A DNA stretch of 64,000 nucleotides, taken from NCBI RefSeq assembly GCF_017876655.1, contig NZ_JAGIOK010000001.1, positions 2,108,001 through 2,172,000 of the forward strand, written 5' to 3'. This stretch comes from Microbacterium imperiale (GTDB taxonomy: Bacteria > Actinomycetota > Actinomycetes > Actinomycetales > Microbacteriaceae). The notes under the pieces were generated by a model. It made no database searches and had not been told where the DNA came from. It worked only from the letters and a program-made list of their open reading frames with translations. Shown here piece by piece: positions 55,284 to 64,000 of the stretch. Positions within the stretch are counted from its first letter, which is position 1. Every line of letters starts with the position of its first letter. The translations under genes and the position numbers were made by a program.

Positions 55284-56438
55284 ATGACCACGACCGTTCG
55301 CGCGGCGGGCGCCGCGCACTTCCTGTCTCTCGTCCCTCACCTGCTCGGGTTCCAGCCGAGCAGCAGCCTCGTCGTCGTGCCGTTCGCCGGCCGTCGCAGC
55401 CTCGGCGCGATGCGGGTCGATCTGCCCACCGGAGACCTCGACGACCTCGACCGTGCCGCGGCGACGATCGTCGGCATGGTGTGCCGCATCCCCGACGCGG
55501 ATGGGCTGACCGCGATCGTCTACACCCCCGACTCGGCCGCCGAGGGGCTTCCCGGAGTTCCGCTTCTGGCCGCCATCAGCCGCGCGGCAGACGTGTGCGG
55601 GCTGCACGTGGCCGACCTGCTGAGCGTCGGCGCCGACGGGTGGGGGTCGCACCTCGACACCGCCTGCCCGGCCGGGGGCCGGTCACTGCACGAGATCGAC
55701 GACGCCGCCCGCGGCGCGGGCGCACCGCCCGACCCGGCGCCGGTGCTCGAGCACCACACGGCTGGGGCTGAGCTGCCGCGGCGGAGCGCCGCCGAGCGCC
55801 GCGCCGTCGGCCACGCGCTGCACGCGTTCGAAGCGGCGCTGGCCGTGGTCTGCGGCATCCCGCGGGTCGGTCGGCGCACCCCCGCGCGCGGCGACGAGGC
55901 CGTCGATACGGACGCCCTCGCCGCGGTGTGCGAGCTGGACGACCCGCCGCGCCTGTTCGAGGCGGCGCTGACCCTCGATCCCGCCACGCTCGACCCGGGT
56001 CGGGTCGCGCTGCTGACCTGGTGCCTCTCGCGTCCGGCGCTGCGCGACGTCGCACTCGTGCAGTGGGCGACGGACGCCGACGGCGGAGCGGCGGCCCTCG
56101 ATGCCCAGCACCGATGGGAGGACGGCGAGGACTATCCCGAGCGCCTGGGCCGGATCATGTGGGGCGACGGGGACGGGCCCGACCCCGATCGGCTGCGGAT
56201 GGCGCTCGCCGTCGTGCGCGAGGTCGCGGCGCTCGCGCCGCGCCGGCTGCGGCCGGGGCCGCTCGCGCTGTGCGCGTGGCTCTCGTGGGCGCTGGGCCGT
56301 TCGTCGCACGCGGCGTCGTACGCACAGCGCGCGCTCGAGATCGACCCCGATCACGGCCTCGCCGAGATCATGCTGTCGTTCGTGCAGGTCGGCCACCTGC
56401 CCGACTGGGCGTTCCGTCAGCGCGGACGCGTACGATAG
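55284..56438 (+). CDS. DUF4192 domain protein
   Basis: 384 residues. The N-terminus AAHFLSLVPHLLGFQPSSSLVVVPF is the hallmark of actinobacterial DUF4192. The rest has helical blocks, with LLTWCLSRPALRDVALVQWA and a TPR-like C-terminal end (AQRALEIDPDHGLAEIML). No enzymatic motif seen. Start ATG 55284 gives the family N-terminus. A 63-residue membrane protein gene follows 5 bases later. Confidence 0.88.
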   Translation: MTTTVRAAGAAHFLSLVPHLLGFQPSSSLVVVPFAGRRSLGAMRVDLPTGDLDDLDRAAATIVGMVCRIPDADGLTAIVYTPDSAAEGLPGVPLLAAISRAADVCGLHVADLLSVGADGWGSHLDTACPAGGRSLHEIDDAARGAGAPPDPAPVLEHHTAGAELPRRSAAERRAVGHALHAFEAALAVVCGIPRVGRRTPARGDEAVDTDALAAVCELDDPPRLFEAALTLDPATLDPGRVALLTWCLSRPALRDVALVQWATDADGGAAALDAQHRWEDGEDYPERLGRIMWGDGDGPDPDRLRMALAVVREVAALAPRRLRPGPLALCAWLSWALGRSSHAASYAQRALEIDPDHGLAEIMLSFVQVGHLPDWAFRQRGRVR

Positions 56439-56443
56439 GAGGT

Positions 56444-56635
56444 ATGGACGAATACGTGGGCGCGATCATCTGGTCGCTGCTGCCGACCCTCGTGGTGTCG
56501 GTCCTGTTCGTCTTCGTGCTCCGCGGCATCCTGCGCATGGACCGCACGGAGCGTCGCGCGTACGCCAAGATCGAGGCCGAGGAGCGCGCCGCGCGGGGCC
56601 TGACGGCACCCGCGTCCGACCGTCCCTCCAGCTGA
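56444..56635 (+). CDS. Small single-pass membrane protein
   Basis: 63 residues: one membrane segment (about 7-28), then a basic and acidic helical tail (RMDRTERRAYAKIEAEERAA). TACGAT (56431-56436) is directly followed by AGGAGGT and the ATG, compressing promoter and ribosome-binding site into 13 bases. Similar short proteins are common in Microbacteriaceae; function unknown. Confidence 0.75.
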   Translation: MDEYVGAIIWSLLPTLVVSVLFVFVLRGILRMDRTERRAYAKIEAEERAARGLTAPASDRPSS

Positions 56636-56694
56636 TCCGAGGGGACCAGCGGTCGCACCCCGATACGCTGATCCCGACGAGAGCGGAGGGTGGC

Positions 56695-58170
56695 GTGACG
56701 ATCGAGTTCACCGCGTTCGAGTTCCCCGGCTGGTGGCTGTTCCTCGTCTTCGTCGCCGACCTGATCGTCCGCATCACCGCGATCATCGTCGTGCCCCGCA
56801 ATCGACGGCCCACCGCGGCGATGGCCTGGCTGCTCGCGATCTACTTCATGCCGTTCGTGGGGGTCTTCCTCTTCCTGCTCATCGGCAACCCGCGTCTGCC
56901 GCGCAAACGCCGGCGGATGCAGCGCGAGATCAACCAGTACATCCGCGAGACGAGCGAGGGGCTCGACTTCGGAACGCTGCGGCCGGACGCGCCGGCGTGG
57001 TTCACGTCCGTCGTCACGCTGAACCGCAACCTCGGGGCCATGCCGCTCGCCGGCGACAACGGCGCCGAGCTCATCTCGGACTACGAGGAGAGCATCCGGC
57101 GGATGGCTGAAGAGGTGCTGCGGGCCGAGCGGTACGTGCACGTCGAGTTCTACATCCTGCAATCCGACAAGACGACCGATGTCTTCTTCGCCGCGCTCGA
57201 AGAGGTCGCCTCGCGCGGCGTCACGGTGCGGGTGCTGCTGGATTACTGGGCCAACCGGGGCAAGCCGTTCTACCGCAAGACGATCAAGCGGCTGACGGCG
57301 ATGGGCGCCGACTGGCACCACATGCTGCCCGTCCAGCCGCTGCGCGGCAAGTACCAACGGCCCGACCTGCGCAACCACCGCAAGCTCATCGTCGTCGACG
57401 GCAAGGTGGCCTTCACGGGGTCGCAGAACATGACCGACTCCACCTACAACCTGCGCAAGAACATCAAGCGCGGTCTGCACTGGGTCGACCTCATGGTGCG
57501 GGTGCAGGGCCCCGTCGTCGCGAGCATCGACGCGGTGTTCCTCTCGGACTGGTACAGCGAGACCGGCTCCACCCCCTCCGAGGACGTCGGACTCTTCGAG
57601 GTCGAGAGCGGGCCGGGCGACCTCGACTGTCAGATCGTGCCCTCGGGGCCGGGCTTCGAGTTCCAGAACAACCTCAAGCTCTTCACGGCGCTGCTGTTCG
57701 CCGCGCAGAAGCGGGTCATCATCGTCAGCCCGTACTTCGTGCCCGACGAGGGGTTGCTGCTGGCGGTGCAGACGGCGTGCCAGCGCGGGCTGCAGGTCGA
57801 GCTGTTCGTCTCGGAAGAGGGCGATCAGGCGATGGTCTACCACGCGCAGCGCAGCTACTACGAGGCGCTGCTGCGAGCCGGCGTGAAGATCTACCTGTAC
57901 CGCAAGCCGTACATCCTGCACACGAAGAGCCTCACGATCGACGACGACGTCGCCATCATCGGCTCGAGCAACATGGACATGCGCTCGTTCGGTCTGAACC
58001 TCGAGATCTCGATGCTCGTCCGTGGCGAGGAGTTCATCGAGCAGATGCGCCGGGTCGAAGACCAGTACCGCGCGCTCTCGCGCGAACTGACCCTCGAAGA
58101 GTGGATGAAGCAGCCCCTGCGCTCGACCGTGCTCGACAACCTCGCCCGTCTGACGTCCGCGTTGCAGTGA
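56695..58170 (+). CDS. cls: Cardiolipin synthase (phospholipase D family)
   Basis: 491 residues from GTG 56695 behind GGAGGG. Two N-terminal membrane segments (about 11-31 and 41-63), then two PLD domains with complete HKD motifs: H228-K230-D235 (NHRKLIVVDG) and H409-K411-D416 (LHTKSLTIDDD). It makes cardiolipin from phosphatidylglycerol at the membrane. Many Actinobacteria also use a eukaryote-like Cls; this one is the bacterial PLD type. Confidence 0.94.
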   Translation: MTIEFTAFEFPGWWLFLVFVADLIVRITAIIVVPRNRRPTAAMAWLLAIYFMPFVGVFLFLLIGNPRLPRKRRRMQREINQYIRETSEGLDFGTLRPDAPAWFTSVVTLNRNLGAMPLAGDNGAELISDYEESIRRMAEEVLRAERYVHVEFYILQSDKTTDVFFAALEEVASRGVTVRVLLDYWANRGKPFYRKTIKRLTAMGADWHHMLPVQPLRGKYQRPDLRNHRKLIVVDGKVAFTGSQNMTDSTYNLRKNIKRGLHWVDLMVRVQGPVVASIDAVFLSDWYSETGSTPSEDVGLFEVESGPGDLDCQIVPSGPGFEFQNNLKLFTALLFAAQKRVIIVSPYFVPDEGLLLAVQTACQRGLQVELFVSEEGDQAMVYHAQRSYYEALLRAGVKIYLYRKPYILHTKSLTIDDDVAIIGSSNMDMRSFGLNLEISMLVRGEEFIEQMRRVEDQYRALSRELTLEEWMKQPLRSTVLDNLARLTSALQ

Positions 58171-58248
58171 TCGCCGAGGCGCGTGATACATCTGAGACGA
58201 ACGCGCTGCTCGCGACACATTCCTCATAGCGACGGAAGGATGACTCCT

Positions 58249-58968
58249 ATGACGACACGAACCACGACGGCGACCGGCCTGCTGCTGCTCGCCGCCCTCG
58301 CGCTCGCCGGCTGCGCCACCTCTCCCGGTGCCGGAGGCACGCCCGAGGCGCCCGCCACCGAGAGCGCCGCTCCCGCGGGGGACGTCGAGCTGGATGCCGC
58401 GTGGCTCGACGGCGGCCGCGCCATCGGCATCGTCACCTGGGGCAGCTCGTCCTGCCAGCCGGTCGCCGGTGAGGCGACGGCATCGGGTCAGACGGTGACC
58501 GTCGAGATCACCGACCAGGGCGACGCCTGCACCCGCGACTACGTCCCGCGCGCCTCGTTCGTGCCGCTGCCCGAGGGCGTCGACCCCTCACAGGACGTCG
58601 AGATCGTCGTCACCGGCACCTTCGCCGGCGACACCGACCTGGACGGCATCCCCGGGGCCACGCCGCCGGCCCCCGGTGAGCCAGCCGAGATGATGCCGTC
58701 CGCCGGGTGGTTCGACGACGGGGGCATCGTCCTGCTGACCTACGGCTCGTCGAGCTGCCCGCCGGTGTTCGAGACCGTCGAGCTCGGCTCGGCCGGTGAG
58801 GTGCGCGCGGTCGAGGCCGCGGCCGCCGCCGACCAGGTGTGCACGATGGACTACGCGCCGCGCCTCAGCGTGCTCGGCGTCGGCGAGGTCTCGGACGACG
58901 ACCGGCCCGGCGAGCTCGTGCTCGTGTCGGCGACCGGCGACGAGCAGCGCATCCCGATCACCGGCTGA
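58249..58968 (+). CDS. Lipoprotein with internally duplicated domain
   Basis: 239 residues from ATG 58249, preceded at good distance by GGAAGG (ATG 58240 is too close to it). Lipobox LALAGC with C22. After an Ala/Thr-rich linker come two copies of a domain of about 85 residues: AAWLDGGRAIGIVTWGSSSC and AGWFDDGGIVLLTYGSSSC. Each copy also holds a later Cys (DACTRDYVPR, DQVCTMDYAPR), so each likely has one disulfide. Family not recognised. Confidence 0.8.
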   Translation: MTTRTTTATGLLLLAALALAGCATSPGAGGTPEAPATESAAPAGDVELDAAWLDGGRAIGIVTWGSSSCQPVAGEATASGQTVTVEITDQGDACTRDYVPRASFVPLPEGVDPSQDVEIVVTGTFAGDTDLDGIPGATPPAPGEPAEMMPSAGWFDDGGIVLLTYGSSSCPPVFETVELGSAGEVRAVEAAAAADQVCTMDYAPRLSVLGVGEVSDDDRPGELVLVSATGDEQRIPITG

Positions 58969-58983
58969 TCGCACACCACGCAC

Positions 58984-59030
58984 GAACGACGGATGCCGGC
59001 GAGCTGAGGGCTCGCCGGCATCCGTCGTTC
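58984..59030. terminator. Bidirectional terminator, perfect 21-bp stem
   Basis: 58984-59004 and 59010-59030 are exact reverse complements around a 5-base loop, between the convergent lipoprotein and lldP genes. The stem carries the word GGATGCCGGC as an inverted pair. Confidence 0.85.
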
Positions 59031-59038
59031 TCGCTCGT

Positions 59039-60649
59039 CTACACCGAGCCGAGCTGGGCCAGCACGAAGGTCCACACGCTGATGAAAGCGAGCATGCCGA
59101 GGCTGTAGAAGATCGACGCGCGCAGGATCTCGCTCTCACGCCCCGACAGGCCGACGGCGCCCGCGGCGATCGCTATCGACTGCGGCGAGATGACCTTCGC
59201 CGCCGCACCGCCGGCGGTGTTGGCTCCGACGAAGAGCGTCGGGTCGACGCCGATGCGCTCGGCCGTCGTGGCCTGCAGCTGGCCGAACAGGGTGTTGTTG
59301 TTGACCACCGATCCGGTGAGGAAGACGCCGATCCAGCCGATGACCGGGGCGAACAGCGGGAACAGCGGCCCGGCGCCGGCCAGTGCGGTGCCGATGGTGG
59401 CCGAGCCCCCGGACAGGTTCGCGATGTTGGCCAGGACGAGGATCAGCGTGATCAGCAGCAGCGCTCGCCACAGCTCCCGCACCGTCTGCACGAACTGCTC
59501 GCGCAGCATCCGGCCGGTCAGCGCCTTGGTCGTCGCGAAGGTCACCAGCACCGCGAGCAGGATCGCCGTGCCCGTCGCGTTGATGGGCGTCCAGCTCCAC
59601 GTGGTCTGCGCCACGACACCGCCGGCGGAGGTGACCTGGCCGAACACCCCGGGGATCGGGACGTTGACGACGGCCCAGCTGAGGGCGCCGCCGGGCAGGA
59701 ACAGCGCCTTGAACGCGGGGATGCTCCAGACGAAGACCAGGACGGTCAGGATGTAGAACGGGCTCCACGCGGCGATCACCTCACGCGCCGTGTGGCGCTG
59801 CTCGACCGGGGCGCTCGCTCCGTTCTCGCGGAAGATGTGCTTGGGCTGCCAGACCAGGCGCAGCCCCGCGAGGGCGAGCATCCCGAGAAGACCGGGGACG
59901 ATGGCCGCCAGCTCGGGCCCGAGGAAGGTCAGCACCGCGGCCTGGCTGCCGCTGAAGACGACCGTCAGCACCACCGTCGCGGGCCACGTCTCGCGCAGGC
60001 CGCGCCACCCGTCGAGGATCATCACGAGCAGGAACGGGATGAGGAGCGTCAGCGGCTGCAGGATGAGCACGAGCACCCGCGACAGGTCCATCACATCGAG
60101 GCCGCTCACCTGCGCGCCCACGATGACCGGGATGCCGATCGCGCCGTACGCGCCGGCCGCGAGGTTCGCGACGAGGCTGAGCATGGCGGCCTTGACCGGC
60201 TTGAACCCGAGCTGCACGAGCATCGCCGCGCAGATCGCGATCGGCACGCCGAACCCGGCGGCCCCCTCGAGGAAGGCGCCGAACGCGAAGCTGATCAGCA
60301 GCACCTGCAGGCGCTGATCGGGCGAGACCAGGGCGATCGACGAGCGGATCACGGCGAACCGGCCGCTCGCGACGGCGATCTTGTAGAGCCAGACCGCCAT
60401 CACGATGATGTACGCGATCGGCCAGATCGCGCTGAGCAGTCCGAACAGGCCCGCACCGGCCGCGGCGGAGGCCGGCATGCCGAAGACGAGCAGGGCGACG
60501 GCCACCTCGGCGACGACCGCGCTGCCCGCGGCCAGGATGCCCGACAGCTTCAGGACCACGAGGCACACGAGGAAGACGATGATCGGCGCCGCCGCGACGA
60601 GAGCCGACAGCCACAGGGTGCCGAGGGGGTCGATGGTCTGAGTCCACAT
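59039..60649 (-). CDS. lldP: L-lactate permease
   Basis: 536 residues with about 13-14 membrane segments. LLISFAFGAFLEGAAGFGVPIAICAAML and GSVVNNNTLFGQLQ, then FVGANTAGGAAAKVISPQSIAIA, are signatures of the LldP/LctP family. It imports lactate (and glycolate) with protons. It lies 11 bases downstream of ldh on the same strand, an apparent two-gene lactate operon. Confidence 0.94.
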   Translation of the reverse strand: MWTQTIDPLGTLWLSALVAAAPIIVFLVCLVVLKLSGILAAGSAVVAEVAVALLVFGMPASAAAGAGLFGLLSAIWPIAYIIVMAVWLYKIAVASGRFAVIRSSIALVSPDQRLQVLLISFAFGAFLEGAAGFGVPIAICAAMLVQLGFKPVKAAMLSLVANLAAGAYGAIGIPVIVGAQVSGLDVMDLSRVLVLILQPLTLLIPFLLVMILDGWRGLRETWPATVVLTVVFSGSQAAVLTFLGPELAAIVPGLLGMLALAGLRLVWQPKHIFRENGASAPVEQRHTAREVIAAWSPFYILTVLVFVWSIPAFKALFLPGGALSWAVVNVPIPGVFGQVTSAGGVVAQTTWSWTPINATGTAILLAVLVTFATTKALTGRMLREQFVQTVRELWRALLLITLILVLANIANLSGGSATIGTALAGAGPLFPLFAPVIGWIGVFLTGSVVNNNTLFGQLQATTAERIGVDPTLFVGANTAGGAAAKVISPQSIAIAAGAVGLSGRESEILRASIFYSLGMLAFISVWTFVLAQLGSV

Positions 60650-60660
60650 GATCGTGCCTC

Positions 60661-61614
60661 TCAGCTGCGCACGGCGCCGATGACCCCGCGAAGGGCATCG
60701 GCGGAGGCGCGCAGCTGCGTCTGTTCGTTCTCGGACATGGGGGTGTTCGCGATGGGCACGGCGCCCGCTGCGCTGACGACCGACGGCACCGACAGGGCGA
60801 CGCCGTCGACCCCCGCGAAGCCGTCGAGCACGGTGCTGACCGGAAGGACGGCGTGCTGGTCCTGCAGGACCGCCTCGACGATGCGCGCCGACGACAGTCC
60901 GATCGCGTAGTTGGTCGCGCCCTTGCCGCGGATCACCGTGTATGCGGCGTCGCGGACCTCGGCGGCGATGTGGTCGAGCTCGTCGAGCGTCATCCGCGGG
61001 TGACCCGGGCGCTCCCACTCGAGGATCGGCACCGTGCCGATCGTGGCGCTCGACCACAGCGGGAACTCGGTGTCGCCGTGCTCGCCCACGATGTAGGCGT
61101 GGACGCTGCTGGTCGAGACGCCGGCGCGCTGCGCGAGCTTCCAGCGCAGACGGGAGGTGTCGAGGACGGTCCCGGAGGAGAAGATGCGCTGCCGCGGCAG
61201 CCCGGCCGCCTCGGCGGCGACGACGGTGAGGACGTCGCAGGGGTTGGTCACGATGACATAGACGGCGTCGGGGGCGACCTCGAGCAGGCGCGGCATCATG
61301 CCGCGGATGATGCCGGCGTTGACACCGGCCAGCTCGGTGCGAGTCTGCCCGGGCTCCTGCTTGGCGCCCGCCGTGATGACCACGACGTGCGAGCCGGCGG
61401 CCACCGAGATGTCGGAGCTGCCCACGATGTCGCTCGCACCGATGAACTGCGAGCCGTGGGCGAGGTCGAGGGCTTCGGCCTCGACGCGCTCGGCGGCGAT
61501 GTCATACAGGGCGACATGGCGGGCGGAGCCGCGGATGAGCGAGGCGTAGGCCACGCTGGCTCCCACGGCGCCGGCTCCGACAACGGTCAGTTTCGAGTTC
61601 TCGATCACGTTCAC
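60661..61614 (-). CDS. ldh: L-lactate dehydrogenase (NAD-dependent)
   Basis: 317 residues. VVGAGAVGASVAYASLIRG (NAD loop), the Gln of AGAKQEPGQTRTEL (position 102, Gln in LDH and Arg in MDH), VTNPCDVLT and the catalytic His of VGEHGDTEFPLW. It interconverts pyruvate and lactate. GTG start at 61614 with TAGGCT exactly 6 bases upstream, so leaderless. With lldP downstream and an LldR-type operator upstream, it may serve lactate use as well as fermentation. Confidence 0.94.
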   Translation of the reverse strand: MNVIENSKLTVVGAGAVGASVAYASLIRGSARHVALYDIAAERVEAEALDLAHGSQFIGASDIVGSSDISVAAGSHVVVITAGAKQEPGQTRTELAGVNAGIIRGMMPRLLEVAPDAVYVIVTNPCDVLTVVAAEAAGLPRQRIFSSGTVLDTSRLRWKLAQRAGVSTSSVHAYIVGEHGDTEFPLWSSATIGTVPILEWERPGHPRMTLDELDHIAAEVRDAAYTVIRGKGATNYAIGLSSARIVEAVLQDQHAVLPVSTVLDGFAGVDGVALSVPSVVSAAGAVPIANTPMSENEQTQLRASADALRGVIGAVRS

Positions 61615-61620
61615 GACACC

Positions 61621-61626
61621 AGCCTA
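61621..61626 (-). promoter_or_regulatory. -10 box TAGGCT of ldh, leaderless layout
   Basis: Minus-strand TAGGCT ends 6 bases before the GTG start. Confidence 0.55.
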
Positions 61627-61628
61627 GG

Positions 61629-61643
61629 TGTGGTCAGACCACA
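61629..61643. promoter_or_regulatory. LldR-type operator of ldh-lldP
   Basis: TGTGGTCAGACCACA is a perfect 7+1+7 palindrome two bases upstream of the ldh -10. Its core TGGTCAGACCA fits the GntR/FadR-type LldR consensus TNGTNNNACNA known from Corynebacterium. Bound repressor would cover the -35 region. No GntR gene is present in the window. Confidence 0.8.
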
Positions 61644-61709
61644 TGATCCAGTGCCGTTGCCCGGGTTTTTGCCGAGGCGTTTTTCCGGCCCGCCGGAAAC
61701 CCGACGAGG

Positions 61710-63077
61710 TCAGATCATCGTGTCGAGGATGCCGGTCAGGTCCTCGAACGTCGTCCGGGGATTGAGGATCGCGAAGCGCGCGTTCGTCCGGCCCGCGTGG
61801 CTGCTCGGGGTGACGAACGCGTGCTGACGCTCGAGCAGGTCCGACGACCACCGCGCGTAGTCGGAGCGCTCCCACCCGACCCGCTCGAAGACCACGACTC
61901 CCAGCTGCGGACGGCGCACGAGCGTGAGCTCGGGTCGGCGCTCGATCTCGTCCGCGATGCGTTCGGCCAGCTCGATCGAGTCTGTGATCGCCGCGCGGTA
62001 GACGTCGGTGCCGTAGGTCGCCAGCGAGAACCACAGCGGCAGTCCGCGCGGGCGGCGGGTGAGGTGCACGGCGTAGTCGGACGGGCTCCAATCGCCGGTC
62101 TCGGTGAGCGTGTCGAGGTATTCGGCGTGCTGCGTGTGGGCGCGCCGTCCGAGCTCGGGGTCGCGGTAGATCAGCGCGCACGCGTCGAACGGTGCGAACA
62201 GCCACTTGTGCGGGTCGACGATGACCGAGTCGGCGTGCTCGACGCCCGCGAAGCGGTGCCGTGCGACCGGCGAGAGCATCGCGGCGAGACCGTACGCCCC
62301 GTCGACGTGCAGCCAGACGCCGTGCTCGCGGGTCACCGCGGCGACTGAGGCGACGTCGTCGACGATGCCGAAGTTCGTCGACCCCGCCGTCGCGACGACC
62401 GCGAACACGCTGTCGCCGTGCTCCTCGAGCGCCGCGCGGACGGCCTCGCCGCGCAGCATCCCGTCATCGGCGACGGGAACCGCCACGACCTCGACGTCCA
62501 TGACCCGCGCCGCCGAGGCGATCGACGAGTGCGCCTCGGCACTGCACACGACACGCCACCGGTCCGGACGGATGCCGCGCTCGCGAGCGGTCTCGCGCGC
62601 GGCGACGAGTGCCGACAGGTTGCCGAGCGTCCCGCCCTGCACGAACACCCCGCCGGCGCTCGCCGGCAGCCCGAACTCGTCGGCGAGCCAGCGCAGCACC
62701 TCGTTCTCGGCGTGCACGGCGCCCGCACCCTCGAGCCAGGATCCGCCGTACAGCGCGCTCGCCGAGACGACGACGTCGAACGCCGCCGCGGCCTTGGAGG
62801 GCGCGCTCGGGATGAACGACAGATACCGCGGGTCGTCCGTCGAGATGCAGGACGGCGCGAGGATGTGCTCGAAGACGCCGATGGCCTTCCGCGCGCCGAT
62901 GCCGCGCTCGTCGATCGTGCGGCCGGTGAGGCGACGCAGCTCGGCGGGCGGCAGCGGCTTGTCGAGCGGATTGTTCTCCGCGAGCAGGCGCTCGCGCGAG
63001 TAGTCGAGGACGAGGTCGACGATCGCTCGCGTCTCGTCCGTGACGTCGTGCATGCGGGCCGGGAAGCGCTCGGTCAT
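61710..63077 (-). CDS. PLP-dependent group II decarboxylase (aromatic-L-amino-acid type)
   Basis: 455 residues. PLP lysine K291 in VDPHKWLFAPFD, ring-stacking H183 in SAEAHSS, LHVDGAYG, and the GGSWLEGAGAVHAENEVLRWL block. This is the tyrosine/tryptophan/DOPA/glutamate decarboxylase fold; substrate cannot be chosen by eye. An amidase gene lies 38 bases downstream in the direction of transcription order (63116 upstream side), so both may be one unit transcribed leftwards. ATG 63077 has AGGAGGA. Confidence 0.9.
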   Translation of the reverse strand: MTERFPARMHDVTDETRAIVDLVLDYSRERLLAENNPLDKPLPPAELRRLTGRTIDERGIGARKAIGVFEHILAPSCISTDDPRYLSFIPSAPSKAAAAFDVVVSASALYGGSWLEGAGAVHAENEVLRWLADEFGLPASAGGVFVQGGTLGNLSALVAARETARERGIRPDRWRVVCSAEAHSSIASAARVMDVEVVAVPVADDGMLRGEAVRAALEEHGDSVFAVVATAGSTNFGIVDDVASVAAVTREHGVWLHVDGAYGLAAMLSPVARHRFAGVEHADSVIVDPHKWLFAPFDACALIYRDPELGRRAHTQHAEYLDTLTETGDWSPSDYAVHLTRRPRGLPLWFSLATYGTDVYRAAITDSIELAERIADEIERRPELTLVRRPQLGVVVFERVGWERSDYARWSSDLLERQHAFVTPSSHAGRTNARFAILNPRTTFEDLTGILDTMI

Positions 63078-63115
63078 GGGTCCTCCTGGGTCCGAGGGTA
63101 GTTCGTGGGGTGAGG

Positions 63116-64000
63116 TCAGGTCAGGGGCGGTGTGCGCGGCGGTGCGACCCGGCGCGGCGCGAGCGCCTCGATGGCGGCGCCGAGGCGCAGCAGCGCGTTG
63201 TCGTCATAGGCGCGGCCGGCGATCGTCAGGCCCACCGGCATCCGGATGTCGTCGAGCACACCCATCGGCACCGTCACCGTCGGGATGCCGAGGTGGCGGA
63301 TGGCGAGGTTGCCGTTGGCGATCCAGGTGCCGTTGCGCCAGCCGAGGTCGGCCGACGCGGGGTCGACGTCCATGTCGGCGGGGGCGACGTCGGCGACCGC
63401 GGGGAAGACGACGGCGTCGAGGCCGGCGGCATCCATCCACTCCTCGAGGTCGATCCGGCGGGTGCGCTCGAGTCCGCGCAGCCCCTCTTCGAGGTGCGGG
63501 ATGTCGCGCAGTGCGGTGTCGGGATGGGCGGCGACCCACGCCGGGTAGAGGGCGATGTCGTCGTCGAAGCCCGTGTAGCGGTCGGGCAGGGCACCCTCGG
63601 GGTGCGGGAAGATGCGCGCGCCGTCGACTCCGGCCAGACCCGGGAAGGCGGGGTCGCCGTTGGCGCGCAGGAAGTCGTCCCACGCCCAGGCCGACAGGTC
63701 GACGATCTCGCGGCGCAGATACTCGGGGCTCACGCGCCCGTTCGTCGCGATCGAGCCGGCGCCCGGGCGATCGTTCTCGTAGCGCGAGACGACGGGGAAG
63801 TCGGTCTCGATGACCTCGGCTCCCGCGGCTTCGAGCTCGGCGCGCAGCGATCGCCACAGGGCGAGCACGGTCGGGCGGGTGTCGATGCGCCGGCCCGTGG
63901 GCCCGCCGATCCCGGGCGATGCTGCCGTACCGGCGTCGGCATCCGCATTGATGTACATGCGGGGAATGCCCAGACGCCGACCGGACAGCGCGCCGCGAGC
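63116..64000 (-). CDS. Amidase, C-terminal part (5' end outside window)
   Basis: The minus-strand frame is open to base 64000 (residues before the internal Met at 63958 read LSGRRLGIPRMYIN), so the gene begins outside. The visible 294 residues match the C-terminal half of amidase-signature proteins: DFPVVSRYEND, LDAVVFPAVADVAP, GNLAIRHLGIPTVTVPMG and GLTIAGRAYDDNALL. The catalytic Lys-Ser-Ser region lies beyond the window. Substrate unknown. It is just upstream of the PLP decarboxylase on the same strand. Confidence 0.88.
   Translation of the reverse strand, partial: ARGALSGRRLGIPRMYINADADAGTAASPGIGGPTGRRIDTRPTVLALWRSLRAELEAAGAEVIETDFPVVSRYENDRPGAGSIATNGRVSPEYLRREIVDLSAWAWDDFLRANGDPAFPGLAGVDGARIFPHPEGALPDRYTGFDDDIALYPAWVAAHPDTALRDIPHLEEGLRGLERTRRIDLEEWMDAAGLDAVVFPAVADVAPADMDVDPASADLGWRNGTWIANGNLAIRHLGIPTVTVPMGVLDDIRMPVGLTIAGRAYDDNALLRLGAAIEALAPRRVAPPRTPPLT

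Overview
The window is about 70% GC, dense with head-to-tail genes whose stop and start codons overlap (ATGA, GTGA, TGATG), and free of insertion sequences, phage genes, rRNA and CRISPR arrays. Gene content and order (ftsH-folE-folP-folB-folK-DUF3180-PH-PH-DUF2520-lysS, mycoredoxin-like protein, DUF4192, many apparently leaderless genes) point to an actinobacterium of the Microbacteriaceae, most probably Microbacterium or a close relative. The genus is inference from content.

Layout. (1) 1-13.5 kb is a signalling and cell-surface cluster: a large Ig-like/FN3 surface protein, MoxR ATPase, DUF58 protein, transglutaminase-like membrane protein, FHA protein, PP2C phosphatase, second FHA protein and Ser/Thr kinase, with a second kinase convergent to it. 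The order resembles the PFNA cluster described in bifidobacteria. The transglutaminase has Asp where the catalytic Cys should be. (2) 13.6-16.9 kb: a lone resolvase-like domain, an NhaP-type antiporter and malate dehydrogenase, all on the minus strand. (3) 16.9-23.7 kb: an RpiR-type regulator followed by a PTP-type phosphatase, a metallophosphoesterase, an FbpA/AfuA-type ABC importer and a histidine phosphatase. This is the best candidate here for an undescribed system, perhaps uptake and dephosphorylation of an organophosphate. (4) 23.7-31 kb: proline iminopeptidase behind a 10-codon leader ORF, then a LacI regulator divergent from a Pot-type ABC importer, with an adenosine/adenine deaminase after it. 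CCGG-centred palindromes lie between the regulator and the importer. (5) 31-40.1 kb: DEAD-box helicase, mycoredoxin-like protein, GT2-GtrA glycosyltransferase, polysaccharide deacetylase, DUF72, MarR/MFS and RidA/HxlR divergent pairs, and small proteins. (6) 40.2-42.9 kb: tRNA-Glu, Asp and Phe on the minus strand, a Tat-exported M23 peptidase and inorganic pyrophosphatase, the last two separated by a perfect 40-bp palindrome. (7) 43-55.2 kb: tilS, hpt, ftsH, the folate operon, membrane PH-domain proteins and lysS. A SUMF1-like gene sits where I would expect panC. (8) 55.3-64 kb: DUF4192, cardiolipin synthase, a lipoprotein with an internal duplication, ldh-lldP under an LldR-type operator, a PLP decarboxylase and a truncated amidase.

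No stretch longer than about 300 bases lacks a gene. The longest gene-free stretch is the roughly 245 bases between tRNA-Glu and the M23 peptidase. Start codons were chosen by ribosome-binding site, overlap with the upstream gene, or a -10 box placed for leaderless transcription. All protein functions come from reading motifs by eye.
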